Source of the DNA: UBA7672 sp965229115
GTDB taxonomy: Bacteria > Pseudomonadota > Alphaproteobacteria > Caulobacterales > Hyphomonadaceae
Length of the DNA stretch: 64,000 bases
NCBI GenBank assembly: GCA_965229115.1
Contig: CBDDIR010000003.1
Span: forward strand, 4,092,001 to 4,156,000
Direction of reading: 5' to 3'
The translations under genes and the position numbers were made by a program. Below, one piece after another: positions 31,418 to 43,084 of this stretch (positions are counted from its first letter, which is position 1; each line of letters opens with the position of its first letter). The notes below the pieces were generated by a model that saw only the letters and a list, made by a program, of their open reading frames with translations, had not been told where the DNA came from and made no database searches.

Positions 31418-33279
31418 TGCGCAGAAGCCAGTACGCCATCCTCGCCAGCATCCTCGTCGCCGTCGTCTTCATTGGCCTCAACCTGGCCTCGTGGAAATGG
31501 CTGGCCCCCGCGCGCGCCGACTTCACCGCCAACGGCCTCTACACCATGTCCTCGTCCGCCCGTCGCGTGGTGCAGCGCCTCGCTGAACCGGTCGAGCTCG
31601 AACTGGTCTATTCGCGCAGCGTCGGCGCCGAATTCCCCGCCATACGTGCTCACGCCGATCGCGTCCGCCAGCTGATGAACGAGATCGCCGCCCAGAGCGG
31701 CGGCAAGGTGAAGATCCGCGAGACGGAACCCGAACCCTTCTCCGACGAGGAAGATCGCGTCGTCGCCGCCGGCCTCACGCCAGCCCCCACCAATGGCGCA
31801 GACCCCATCTATTTCGGCGTCATCGGTCACAACACCGTCGACGACAACATCGCGATCCCGTTCCTCGCGCCCGAGCGCGATGCGCTGCTGGAGTACGAAC
31901 TCGTCCGCCTGATCTCGCAACTTGACGATCCCGCCCCGCCCAAGGTCGCGGTGATCTCGTCTTTGCTGGCCTATCAGGCCGATCCGTCCGAACCCGGCGC
32001 CGCCTTCGTGCTCCGCGAAGCAAGACGCGCCTTCGACATCGAAATCGTACCGCCCGACTTCCGCTCGCTCCCCGCCGACACCGATGTGCTGATGCTCATC
32101 CATCCCGGCCCGATGGACGAGTGGCAGCAATACGTCGTCGACCAGTTCATGATGCACAAGGGCAGGGCGCTGATCGCGCTCGACCCGGTCTCGCGCGTCT
32201 CGATGATCCAGCCGGGCTCACAGGCGATCGCATCGTCCAGCCTCGGCCGTCTCGGCGAAACGCTCGGCGTCGGCATCGGCCCTGACACGGTGGCCGATCG
32301 CGCCCTCGCGCTTCCGGTGAATGTCGATGCAGGCCAGGGCCGCCGCCAGGTTGTCGGCCAGCCGCTCTTCCCCGCCGTACCGCCCGCGCTGATGTCCAAG
32401 ACAGACGTCATCACCGCAGACCTCTCGCGCCCCATCAACTTCGGCGCGCCCGGCCACCTCATCGCCAAGCCGCCGACCGGGACCGAGTTCTCGATGCTCG
32501 TCGAGACCACCCCCCAAGCGGCCCTCATTTCCGCCGACATCGCCCGCAGCGACCCAACCCCGCGCGCCGTCCTCGAAGCCTACACGCCGTCCGAGGCGCC
32601 GCAGATCCTCGCCGGCCGCCTGTCGGGCAATCTCCGCTCGTCCTTCTCCGTCCCGCCCACCGCATCGCCGCAGGCTGATCCTGTCATCGCCGAACGCCAG
32701 CGCCAGGAGATGGCAAAAGTCCCGCCCTTCACCTCGCGCTCCGCCGTGCCCGCCGAAGTGATCTTCGTCGCCGACGCCGACGCCTTCGACGACGGCTTCT
32801 ACGTCAACCCGCAAACCAACACGCCGATCTCAGACAACGCGGCCTTCATCCTCAACGCGCTCGACAATCTCGGCGGCGACGAAGCGCTCACCGCACTGCG
32901 CTCCCGCGCCCCCGCCGCACGCCCGATGGACCGCGTCGACGCCCTGCGTGCCGCAGCCCGCGACCGGCTCTACAACGAACAGCAACGCCTCGAGAAACTC
33001 CTCGCCGACGCCGAAGGCCGCCTCAACCTGCTTGAAGGCCGCCGCAAGAGCGGTGCAACGCTCAGCGCAGAAGAGCTGTCCGAAATCGACAGCTACCGCA
33101 CGCAAGCCTCCGACATCCGCAAGCAACTCCGCGGCGTCGAGCGTGAATTCCGGCAGGACATTGATGCGCTCGCCGGCCAGCTGCAGTTCATCAACGTCTG
33201 GCTCGGGCCCATCATCGTCGGCCTGATCGGCATCGGCATGTTCGTCTGGCGTTCGCGGCGCAGGGGAGGCAAGGCATGA
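31417..33279 (+). CDS. GldG family (ABC transporter auxiliary) protein
   Basis: The 620-residue protein has one membrane segment near the N-terminus (about residues 8-26), a large periplasmic part with KVAVISSLLAYQ and DTDVLMLIHPGPMDEWQQYVVDQF, a helical coiled-coil region (about 510-580) and a second membrane segment at the C-terminus. This is the architecture of GldG-like proteins (ABC_transp_aux, PF09822). In gliding bacteria GldA-F-G form a transporter; in proteobacteria the role is unclear. The start overlaps the permease stop by one base, and the DUF4340 gene overlaps its end by 4 bp. Confidence 0.9.
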   Translation: MRRSQYAILASILVAVVFIGLNLASWKWLAPARADFTANGLYTMSSSARRVVQRLAEPVELELVYSRSVGAEFPAIRAHADRVRQLMNEIAAQSGGKVKIRETEPEPFSDEEDRVVAAGLTPAPTNGADPIYFGVIGHNTVDDNIAIPFLAPERDALLEYELVRLISQLDDPAPPKVAVISSLLAYQADPSEPGAAFVLREARRAFDIEIVPPDFRSLPADTDVLMLIHPGPMDEWQQYVVDQFMMHKGRALIALDPVSRVSMIQPGSQAIASSSLGRLGETLGVGIGPDTVADRALALPVNVDAGQGRRQVVGQPLFPAVPPALMSKTDVITADLSRPINFGAPGHLIAKPPTGTEFSMLVETTPQAALISADIARSDPTPRAVLEAYTPSEAPQILAGRLSGNLRSSFSVPPTASPQADPVIAERQRQEMAKVPPFTSRSAVPAEVIFVADADAFDDGFYVNPQTNTPISDNAAFILNALDNLGGDEALTALRSRAPAARPMDRVDALRAAARDRLYNEQQRLEKLLADAEGRLNLLEGRRKSGATLSAEELSEIDSYRTQASDIRKQLRGVEREFRQDIDALAGQLQFINVWLGPIIVGLIGIGMFVWRSRRRGGKA

Positions 33280-34292
33280 GCAAGGTCGCAGGCGCCATGC
33301 GCCGCCGCACCCTCATCATCCTCGGCATCGCCGCAGGCGCCTCTGCTCTGCTGGGCGCCGCCAGCTTCATCCCGCCGGGCGAAGAACTGCCGCGCTCCGA
33401 AGTCGGCCAGCGCGTGCTGCCCGCGTTCGAAAGCAAGGCGTCGCTCGTCTCGCTCATCATGGTGACGACGAACGAGGAAGCCTATCACCTCGTCAAAAAC
33501 GATGATGGCTGGGTCATGCCGGAGAAGGGCAACTACCCGGTCAATCCCGCCCGCATCCGCGAACTCACCGACGCGCTGTCCTTCATGACCTATGCGCGCC
33601 CGATGACGCACGACGAAAAGAAGTTCGACCGCATCGGCCTCGGCGACCCGACAACCGGCGGCACCGGCGCGCTGCTCGAAGTGGGCGACGGTTCAGGCAC
33701 GAACTTCGCCAAGCTGCTCGCCGGCTATCGCGATGGCCGCTCCTACCTGCGCCGCCCCGACGACCTGCAGGCGTGGGTTGTCGGCAATGGCGTGCTGCCC
33801 CCGCTGCAGCGCGCCGTGCGGTGGCTTGATCTCGACGTTGCGCCTCTCAAGGCAGAGGACATTGCAGGCGTCGACATCCGCCCCGCGCAGGGCCCGGCCT
33901 ACAGCCTCACGGCTAACGCCGATGGCGGGTTCAGCCTCGCGCCGCCTTACAACACGCGCCCTCTCGTGGCCGCGCTCGCCCCCAATGTCGCCGCCGAAGC
34001 GCTCACGCGCCTCTCGCCGACCGATGTGGCGCGATCCATGGACATCGCCATCGGCGCTCCCGTGGCCGAGCACATCACGCGCACGAAATCGGGCGTGTTC
34101 ATCGTCACGCGCAGCTGGAAGAAAGATGATCGCGGCTGGGTCACGATCAGCGCCGCGACCACCGACGCCGCCACGCCCCAGGCGACCGAGCAGGCGAACG
34201 CCATCAACATGCGTGCCGCGCCCTGGGCGTTCGCGCTGACCGAGCTGGATTGGGGAACGTTCTCTACGCCGCTGGCGGCGATAGCGGACTAG
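33276..34292 (+). CDS. DUF4340 domain protein
   Basis: The 338-residue protein has an N-terminal membrane segment (about residues 11-28). A long extracytoplasmic region follows with the DUF4340 beta-rich repeats: NDDGWVMPEKGNYPVNPARI, and YRDGRSYLRRPDD. It regularly accompanies GldG-like transporters, as here, and likely works as a periplasmic part of that complex. It is the last gene of the operon; 3 bp separate its stop from the end of the convergent DUF1223 gene. Confidence 0.88.
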   Translation: MSKVAGAMRRRTLIILGIAAGASALLGAASFIPPGEELPRSEVGQRVLPAFESKASLVSLIMVTTNEEAYHLVKNDDGWVMPEKGNYPVNPARIRELTDALSFMTYARPMTHDEKKFDRIGLGDPTTGGTGALLEVGDGSGTNFAKLLAGYRDGRSYLRRPDDLQAWVVGNGVLPPLQRAVRWLDLDVAPLKAEDIAGVDIRPAQGPAYSLTANADGGFSLAPPYNTRPLVAALAPNVAAEALTRLSPTDVARSMDIAIGAPVAEHITRTKSGVFIVTRSWKKDDRGWVTISAATTDAATPQATEQANAINMRAAPWAFALTELDWGTFSTPLAAIAD

Positions 34293-34295
34293 CCG

Positions 34296-35018
34296 CTATT
34301 TTTTCTGCGCAACGCCGATGATCGGGCCTTCAGTGCTGTCCTTCTGGACCAGCACGACGCAGCCGCTCTCGCACTTGGCGTTGAACTTCTGGATGCCGCC
34401 CTTCCACTCGCCCAGCTTTTCGTAGCCGGTGACGAGGTTCCAGTAGGTCATCGACTTGCCCTTGTTGGCGCCGCAGGCGACCGCGACCTGCGTCTGGCCT
34501 GCGCGGAACTTCACGAGGACAACCGAGGCATTGGTCACGTTGGCGGGCAGGGCGCCGGAGATCTGCACCTTGTCGCCCGAGAAGGCGACCGAGGCCGGAT
34601 AGGGCGAGATATCGCGCGTCGAGAATTTCGGCTCGATGCTGGAGACGCTGGTGCCGGGGCCATGCAGATAGCCCGAGTAAACGACCTGCGGCGTGTACGG
34701 GCCACGATAACCGAGCGCGCGATTGTAGCGCTTCTGGCGATCGGTGAATTCCGGCTTCGCGAACGTGTCGTCCCAACCGAGATAGTCCCAGATGTTCACC
34801 GGGTAGGTCAGGGCGATGACGTCCGAACGTTCGGCCAGCTTCTGGATCGTGGCGTTGGCCTTCGGGCAGTTACCGCAGCCCTGGCTGGAGAACAGCTCCA
34901 TGACCACGGGGCGTGCGGCATGCTCGGGCACGTTCATGCCGCCGCGCTGGGCAAGAGCGCCCGGCGCGAGGACAAGCGCCGCCACGGCGCAGAAGATACG
35001 TGCAAAGAACTTCGTCAT
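34296..35018 (-). CDS. DUF1223 family secreted thioredoxin-like protein
   Basis: The 240-residue product has a cleavable signal peptide (residues 1-23, ending ALAQ). It then shows VVMELFSSQGCGNCPKANATI with a CxxC pair and YPVNIWDYLGWDDTFAKPEF, both diagnostic of DUF1223, a thioredoxin-fold family. Another Cys pair lies near the C-terminus (ESGC). It is probably a periplasmic redox protein of unknown partner. The ATG at 35018 is chosen as it begins the signal peptide; the frame upstream is not coding. It lies next to acnA, as in many alphaproteobacteria. Confidence 0.9.
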   Translation of the reverse strand: MTKFFARIFCAVAALVLAPGALAQRGGMNVPEHAARPVVMELFSSQGCGNCPKANATIQKLAERSDVIALTYPVNIWDYLGWDDTFAKPEFTDRQKRYNRALGYRGPYTPQVVYSGYLHGPGTSVSSIEPKFSTRDISPYPASVAFSGDKVQISGALPANVTNASVVLVKFRAGQTQVAVACGANKGKSMTYWNLVTGYEKLGEWKGGIQKFNAKCESGCVVLVQKDSTEGPIIGVAQKK

Positions 35019-35115
35019 TCGAGGCGGAGTATCTCGCAGTCGCACAAAACTCCGAATCAAGAGGGCGTGACCCTCCGTTACGAAGCTCTCACCTTATCAG
35101 GAGGCCGCCTTACGA

Positions 35116-37797
<2,682 letters not shown>

Positions 37798-37920
37798 GTC
37801 GGGATCACCCTTTCGGGGTATCTGGAAATTGTTTTCTGGAGAGCTGCGGGCCCCCCGCTATGGCGGCGTTCCTACAGGACGCCGTTATGGGAAGCAATTG
37901 AGCCATAAGGGGTAAAATAA

Positions 37921-38562
37921 TTGTCTGGCTCGACTGCCTCATCACTGGTTCTTGAGGTCGAAAACCTCGCAGCGGCGCGCGGACTGCGCATCCTGTTCGA
38001 AGGCCTCAATTTTCGGCTTTCTGCGGGGGAATCGCTGGAGTTGCGTGGCCATAACGGCTCGGGAAAGTCGACATTGCTTCGCATTCTCGCAGGTTTGACC
38101 CGCCCTCATGCCGGCGAGGTGCGCTATTCGGGCGCAGGTTCTGACGACGATAGGGGCGCTGAACGGCACTTTCTCGGCCACCTCGACGCGGTGAAACCCT
38201 CTGAAACGGCTGCCGAACAGGCCGCTTTCTGGGCCAGCTATTTCGGTCGCGACCCAGCGTTGGCGAAAGACGCCATGAAGCGCGTCGGCCTTGCCGGTCG
38301 CGAGCAGGTTCCGGGCAGGGGCCTGTCCGCCGGGCAGAAGCGCCGGCTGGCGCTGGTCCGCCTGCTGGTCGAGCCGCGGCCGGTCTGGCTGCTGGACGAG
38401 CCGACTGCTGCTCTGGATGTCGAGGGTAGGGCTCTGGTCGCCCAGCTTGTGGCTGAGCACCGCGCACGCGGCGGCATGGTGATCGCCGCCATTCACGGCG
38501 AGGGCTTTGAAGGTTCGCGGACGCTCGACGTGTCGGCGCTTCCGGTGGGAGCGATGACTTGA
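37921..38562 (+). CDS. ccmA: Heme exporter ATP-binding protein CcmA
   Basis: The 213-residue ATPase has Walker A (GHNGSGKST), signature LSAGQKRRLALV and Walker B (VWLLDEPTAALD), with the short length and QKRR signature of CcmA. With CcmB it drives release of holo-CcmE in cytochrome c maturation (System I). The start is a TTG at 37921, preceded by AAGGGG. It begins the operon ccmA-ccmB-ccmC-ccmD-ccmG, diverging from acnA; ccmE, ccmF and ccmH are not in the window. Confidence 0.95.
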   Translation: MSGSTASSLVLEVENLAAARGLRILFEGLNFRLSAGESLELRGHNGSGKSTLLRILAGLTRPHAGEVRYSGAGSDDDRGAERHFLGHLDAVKPSETAAEQAAFWASYFGRDPALAKDAMKRVGLAGREQVPGRGLSAGQKRRLALVRLLVEPRPVWLLDEPTAALDVEGRALVAQLVAEHRARGGMVIAAIHGEGFEGSRTLDVSALPVGAMT

Positions 38563-39224
38563 GCGGATCGGTTTCGGTTTTCGTACGCGAGCTGAAGCTC
38601 GCCTGGTCGGGCGGCGGCGGCGCTGCCCTGCCGGTCGGCTTCTTCGCGGCTGCCTGCAGCATCACGCCGTTTGCGGTCGGCAATGCTGCCGAGAACCTCA
38701 AGATTGCCGGGCCAGGCGTCATGTGGATCGCGCTCGCCCTGTCGAGCCTTCTGCCCATGGAGCGCCTGTTCCAGGCCGACCTCGAAGACGGGACGCTGGA
38801 CGCCTACGCCGGATCCGGCATCGGCATGGAGGGCATCGCGTTCGCCAAGACCTTCGCCCACTGGATCGCCACGGGCATCCCGCTGGCCATCATCTCGCCC
38901 GTGCTCTGGATCATGTTGCAGGGACCGCCAGAGGCTTCGTTCTTCGTGATCGGCGCGTCGTTGATTGGCTCTGCGGCGTTTTTCTTCTTCGGCTCCATCG
39001 GGGCCGCCCTGGCCGCCGGCATGCGGCGGGGAGGGCTGCTGATCGCGCTGATCACCTTGCCGCTCTACGTGCCGACCATGATCTTTGGCGCGGCAGGGCT
39101 TTATGCGGCTGCGACGGGCGAAGGCGGCTCATCTTCGTTAATGCTCACCGCCGCGGCTGCGCTCTTCGGCGTTGCAACATCGCCCTTTGCGGCCGCGATG
39201 GCGCTAAGGACCGCAATCGACTAG
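38559..39224 (+). CDS. ccmB: Heme exporter permease CcmB
   Basis: The 221-residue protein has six membrane segments; ELKLAWSGGG near the start and VMWIALALSSLLPMERLFQADLEDGTLD are the CcmB hallmarks. It pairs with CcmA. The start is a TTG overlapping the ccmA stop by 4 bp (TTGA), so translation is coupled. An 87-bp gap with no gene separates it from ccmC. Confidence 0.94.
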   Translation: MSGSVSVFVRELKLAWSGGGGAALPVGFFAAACSITPFAVGNAAENLKIAGPGVMWIALALSSLLPMERLFQADLEDGTLDAYAGSGIGMEGIAFAKTFAHWIATGIPLAIISPVLWIMLQGPPEASFFVIGASLIGSAAFFFFGSIGAALAAGMRRGGLLIALITLPLYVPTMIFGAAGLYAAATGEGGSSSLMLTAAAALFGVATSPFAAAMALRTAID

Positions 39225-39311
39225 ATATTTCCCTCGCGCTGATCCTCAATTTGTGAAGGGCCAACGCGCGCCGACCGACTAGACTGAGCGCCTCTCGGGA
39301 GCCCCAAGGCC

Positions 39312-40028
39312 ATGGCCGTGATGTCTTTCTTCGCCAATCCGCACCGCTTCATGGCGGCGTCGAAGTGGTTTGCCTGGGGCTTCACGGCGCTGGGCAGTGT
39401 TGTGATCCTGATCGGCGTCTATCTCGGCCTGTTTGTCGTGCCGCCGGATGCGGTGCAGGGCGATAGCGCCCGCATCATGTTCGTGCACGTGCCCGCGATG
39501 TGGCTGTGCCTGTTCGCTTACGCCTTCATGGTCGGCGCCAGCCTTGTTTCGATCGTGTGGCGCCACGCGCTCGCCGACGTGGCCGCGAAGTCTGCGGCGC
39601 CGATCGGCGCGGGCGTTACGGCGCTCGGCCTCGCGACGGGATCGATCTGGGGCTACCCGACCTGGGGCACGTGGTGGGAGTGGGGCGATGCGCGCCTCGT
39701 CTCGGTGCTCGTGCTGTTCTTCATCTACCTCGGCTACATGGCGATCTGGCAGGCGATGGAAACGCCACAGAAAGCCGCGCGCGCCGCCGCCATCCTCTGC
39801 CTTGCAGGCGCCGTCAACCTGCCGATCATCCACTTCTCGGTCGAATGGTTCGCAACGCTGCATCAGGTGCAGATGAAGGCGTCGAACGAATTCAAATATC
39901 CGATGTATGTCGTGGCGCTTGGCTATCTCGCGCTGTTCGGCGGGCTGACGCTGCTCAACATGCGAGCCGAGATCATGAATACGCGCGCCGAAATGCTGGC
40001 GCAGCGCAGACAAGTGACGACGGGCTGA
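39312..40028 (+). CDS. ccmC: Heme-handling protein CcmC
   Basis: The 238-residue protein has six membrane segments and the tryptophan-rich heme motif GTWWEWGDARL, which defines CcmC. Conserved His residues (FVHVPAMW and IHFSVEW) act as axial ligands. CcmC loads heme onto CcmE for export. Spacing to ccmD is only 4 bp. Confidence 0.97.
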   Translation: MAVMSFFANPHRFMAASKWFAWGFTALGSVVILIGVYLGLFVVPPDAVQGDSARIMFVHVPAMWLCLFAYAFMVGASLVSIVWRHALADVAAKSAAPIGAGVTALGLATGSIWGYPTWGTWWEWGDARLVSVLVLFFIYLGYMAIWQAMETPQKAARAAAILCLAGAVNLPIIHFSVEWFATLHQVQMKASNEFKYPMYVVALGYLALFGGLTLLNMRAEIMNTRAEMLAQRRQVTTG

Positions 40029-40032
40029 TCCA

Positions 40033-40191
40033 ATGTTCGAATACGGCAGATACACGCCCTACGTGCTCTCGTCCTATGGCATCGCCGCCGTGGTGATCAT
40101 CGGACTCATCGTGTGGTCGGTGGTGCGCGTCACCAACGCGAAGAAGAAGCTCGAAGCGATCGAGCCGACCAAGAAGGATGCCGCGCCATGA
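40033..40191 (+). CDS. ccmD: Heme exporter protein CcmD (small membrane protein)
   Basis: This 52-residue protein has one membrane helix (about residues 17-33) with the usual tyrosine-rich start (EYGRYTPYVLSSYG) and a basic, Lys-rich tail. CcmD helps release of holo-CcmE from CcmABC. Its place between ccmC and ccmG, 4 bp after ccmC and overlapping ccmG by 4 bp, confirms the assignment despite its small size. Confidence 0.92.
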   Translation: MFEYGRYTPYVLSSYGIAAVVIIGLIVWSVVRVTNAKKKLEAIEPTKKDAAP

Positions 40192-40742
40192 AGCGCTGGT
40201 GGGCCATCCTGCCGCTGGCGCTGTTTCTCGGGCTGGTGGTTGTCGGCTTCCAGCGCCTGACGGGTGGTGATCCCGCGCCCGCATCCTTTGCGTCGCCAGT
40301 GCGTCCCGCGCCGCAGTTCGATGTGCCGGGGATGGATGGCGGTCAGGTGAGGCTGGCGGACTTCAAAGGCCGTCCGGTGCTCGTGAATTTCTGGGCGACG
40401 TGGTGCGGGCCGTGCAAGCTCGAGCATCCGCTGCTGGTCGAAATGGCCGGGCAGGGCGTCGAGATCATTGGCATCCTCTACAAGGATCCGAAGGGTATCG
40501 AGGCGGCGCACGAACTGCTCGCGCAGGATGGCGATCCGTTCAAGCATATTGGCCTCGACCCGCTGGGCGATCTCGGCATCGACATCGGGATCTCGGGCGT
40601 GCCGGAAAGCTTCCTGATCGATGCCAACGGTCAGATCATCAAGACCAAGCGCAACTACTTCACGGAAGAAGACTTGCCCGTGTATGTGAAGGCATATCGC
40701 GACGAGGTCGCGAAGTCGTCCGCGCCTGTTCCGGCCAACTAG
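40188..40742 (+). CDS. ccmG: Thiol:disulfide interchange protein CcmG/DsbE
   Basis: The 184-residue protein has an N-terminal anchor (about residues 5-21) and a periplasmic thioredoxin fold with WCGPC (Cys73, Cys76), GVPESFLID and the typical cis-Pro region. CcmG keeps apocytochrome c cysteines reduced before heme attachment. It closes the ccm operon. Its stop overlaps that of the convergent MarR gene at CTAG. Confidence 0.95.
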   Translation: MKRWWAILPLALFLGLVVVGFQRLTGGDPAPASFASPVRPAPQFDVPGMDGGQVRLADFKGRPVLVNFWATWCGPCKLEHPLLVEMAGQGVEIIGILYKDPKGIEAAHELLAQDGDPFKHIGLDPLGDLGIDIGISGVPESFLIDANGQIIKTKRNYFTEEDLPVYVKAYRDEVAKSSAPVPAN

Positions 40743-41329
40743 CGCTTCTTGGCGCGGGCCTTCTTCGCAGGCTTGGCCTTCGCCGCCTTCTTCACCGGCT
40801 TGGGAGCTTCGGCCGCTTCCGCATGCATGGCATCAGCTGCATCAGCAAGCGCCAGCAACGTCGCCTTGAAAGCTGAGCGACGGCTCGCGGGGAGAGCGGC
40901 CAACAGCGCCTTGTCGACTTCGCGCATCGCCGGCACAGCGCCTTCGAGGCGGCGGCGACCTTCGGCAGTGAGGCTCACGGATTTTGCGCGGCCATCATCT
41001 TCGGCTGCAGCACGAACGATGAAGCCCTTCTGCTCCATGCGCGCCATCATCTCGGCGAGCGTGGAGCGATCGACGCCCGTAGCACCCACGAGATCAGACT
41101 GGCTGGCGCCGTCAGCTTCGGCGATGGCGGCGAGCAGGACCGACTGCCGTAGGGTGACGCCATCGGGAATTTCGGCCTTCAGGAATATCTCGGCAGCGAA
41201 CTGTTCTGCGCGGCGCAACAGATGCGAGGGAGATTCCGACAGGCGGAACACAGGTCCGCGCTTTGCAGCCTTGGTCGGGCGGGCAGACTTCCGGTCCGGC
41301 CGCCGCGTGGCATCTGCTCGGACTGTCAT
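40739..41329 (-). CDS. MarR family regulator with Lys/Ala-rich C-terminal tail
   Basis: The 196-residue protein has a MarR winged helix: SVLLAAIAEADGASQSDLVGATGVDRSTLAEMMARM, then the wing with EDDGRAKSVSLTAEGRRRLEG. Beyond the fold is a tail of about 30 residues made of Lys, Ala and Pro, like the tails of histone H1-like proteins. The ligand and targets are unknown. The ATG at 41329 is preferred over a GTG at 41338. It is convergent with ccmG. Confidence 0.88.
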   Translation of the reverse strand: MTVRADATRRPDRKSARPTKAAKRGPVFRLSESPSHLLRRAEQFAAEIFLKAEIPDGVTLRQSVLLAAIAEADGASQSDLVGATGVDRSTLAEMMARMEQKGFIVRAAAEDDGRAKSVSLTAEGRRRLEGAVPAMREVDKALLAALPASRRSAFKATLLALADAADAMHAEAAEAPKPVKKAAKAKPAKKARAKKR

Positions 41330-41453
41330 GTTCTGCACCCTTGGAAATACTGATCAGTCATTGGGGCCCCAACGCCGTTGGATTCCACCCCCTGAAGTAG
41401 AGAATGTAGGACTACCGCTTCCACTGTGCACAGCAAAAGGTCATGTTGCCACC

Positions 41454-41993
41454 GTGAGCGACCCGCAATTTCCCATCTCATTCTCAATTGGCGTACCTCC
41501 CGGTGAGGATCGCGAGCGTCGCATTTGCGACACATGCGGTTTCATCGACTACGCGAACCCCCGAATCGTGACCGGCGTGGTGGCGCATAAGGACGGTCGC
41601 ATCCTGCTCTGCCGGCGCGCCATTGAACCCAGGAAGGGGTTCTGGACGCTGCCAGCTGGTTTTCTCGAGCTCGGCGAGAGCGTCGAGGAGGGGGCGAAGC
41701 GCGAGTCCTATGAGGAAGCACGCGCAGAACTCGAACTCGAAACGCTGTTGGGACTGTATTCGATCCCACGAATTGGACAGGTACAGATATTCTTCCGTGC
41801 ACGTCTCATGAACGATCCGTCACCCGGACCGGAAAGCCTAGAAGTTGGGCTGTTTGCCTGGGGCGAAATTCCCTGGAAGGAGCTCGCGTTTCCGACCGTG
41901 AAATGGGCGCTCGATCATTACCGCGAGACCGAAGGCAAGGCGGCCTTCGCGCCCTTTGGAAATCCACCGGGTACCGATCAATTGACGCGGTGA
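41454..41993 (+). CDS. Nudix hydrolase
   Basis: The 179-residue protein has a full Nudix box, GFLELGESVEEGAKRESYEE, following the GX5EX7RE pattern with both metal-binding Glu pairs. Before it is a zinc-ribbon remnant: only one CxxC (CDTC) followed by GFIDYANPRIV, where relatives have two. Such enzymes split nucleoside diphosphates linked to other groups, often NADH- or ADP-ribose-like. The start is a GTG at 41454. The globin gene follows 4 bp downstream, so they form one unit. Confidence 0.88.
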   Translation: MSDPQFPISFSIGVPPGEDRERRICDTCGFIDYANPRIVTGVVAHKDGRILLCRRAIEPRKGFWTLPAGFLELGESVEEGAKRESYEEARAELELETLLGLYSIPRIGQVQIFFRARLMNDPSPGPESLEVGLFAWGEIPWKELAFPTVKWALDHYRETEGKAAFAPFGNPPGTDQLTR

Positions 41994-41997
41994 AGCC

Positions 41998-42387
41998 ATG
42001 GTCGATGGCAAGGTCATTCTCGAGACATTGGAACTGGTCGCGGAGCGGCACGGCGATCCAACGGCCGCAATCTACCAGCGCCTGTTTGGCGCGCATCCCG
42101 AGCTGGAAGCGCTGTTCCTGATGGACCGCGGCGGCGGCGTGCGCGCGTCGATGGTTCAGCAGGGCTTCGAATGCATCATTGATTATGTTGGGCCGCGACT
42201 GGTGGCGCCGCAGATCATCGCGTCATCGCGCATCCATCATGACGGCTACAATGTGCCGGCAGAGCGCTTCGACGATTTCTTCGTGGCGATGCGCGATACC
42301 TTCCGTGACCTGCTGGGCAGCAAGTGGTCACCTGCGATGGAAGCGTCGTGGGCGCAGATGCTGCGTGAGTTCGCAGCGATACGCTGA
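41998..42387 (+). CDS. Globin-like protein
   Basis: The 129-residue protein has an all-helical globin pattern: IYQRLFGAHPELEALF at the B-E region, a distal segment with SMVQQGFECIIDYVG, and SSRIHHDGYNVPAERFDDFFVAM with the likely proximal His. It is a single-domain bacterial globin without a reductase part. It may bind O2 or NO. It lies 4 bp after the Nudix gene and 2 bp before the end of the convergent yciB. Confidence 0.75.
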   Translation: MVDGKVILETLELVAERHGDPTAAIYQRLFGAHPELEALFLMDRGGGVRASMVQQGFECIIDYVGPRLVAPQIIASSRIHHDGYNVPAERFDDFFVAMRDTFRDLLGSKWSPAMEASWAQMLREFAAIR

Positions 42388-42389
42388 GC

Positions 42390-43052
42390 TTAAGCCGCGT
42401 CGGCCTTCTTGTCGGCTTCGGCCTCTTCCGGCTGCTCGATATTGTGCTTCATCAGGAAGGGCAGGTTGGCCGCCATGAACGCGATTGCCAGCGGGATCGA
42501 CAGGAACAGCTTCGAGTTGACCCAGAACTCTTTCGAGAAGTTCCGCCACAGAACTTCGTTGAGGATCGCCAGCACGATATAGAAAGCGGCCCAGCGCAGG
42601 GCGAAGATCTTCCACGCATGATCCGGCATCTGGAACGCGTGTTCGAACGCCGTCTTCCAGATGTTACGCCCGATCGCGAGACTGCCGAGAATGGTCACAG
42701 CGAACAGCACGTTGATGATCGTCGGCTTGATGAAAGCGAATGTCTCGTCCTGCAGCCATAGTGTGAGGCCACCGAAGGTCATCACCACAACGCCGGTGAT
42801 AACCAGCATGGGCGGCAGCTTGCGGCCCTTGAGCAGGGTGTAACCGATCGCAGCGGCGACCGAGGCCATGAACACGCCCGTTGCCCAGAAGATCGCTGTC
42901 TGCTTCGAGAACGGCCCCGTCTCGTCCGTGAAGTTCTGCATCACGTTGAAGACGATCACGAACGCGAGAACGGGCCCGATGTCCGTCCAGACGTTGCCGG
43001 CCCCTTTCGGGATCGACTTGCGGGTCTCGGGGGAAGGGGCTGTTTCGGTCAT
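42390..43052 (-). CDS. yciB: Inner-membrane septation protein YciB/IspZ family
   Basis: The 220-residue protein has about five membrane segments, with GPVLAFVIVFNVMQNF near the start, KPTIINVLFAVTILGS and WAAFYIVLAILNEVLWRNFSKEFWVNSK at the end. These are the hallmarks of YciB. The family affects cell envelope synthesis and division. The ATG at 43052 is chosen over a GTG at 43061. In many alphaproteobacteria it sits beside ftsY; here a flippase, a hydrolase and a permease lie between. Confidence 0.93.
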   Translation of the reverse strand: MTETAPSPETRKSIPKGAGNVWTDIGPVLAFVIVFNVMQNFTDETGPFSKQTAIFWATGVFMASVAAAIGYTLLKGRKLPPMLVITGVVVMTFGGLTLWLQDETFAFIKPTIINVLFAVTILGSLAIGRNIWKTAFEHAFQMPDHAWKIFALRWAAFYIVLAILNEVLWRNFSKEFWVNSKLFLSIPLAIAFMAANLPFLMKHNIEQPEEAEADKKADAA

Positions 43053-43084
43053 CAGGGTCACTTAGCGGTCAGGACTGGTCGGGG

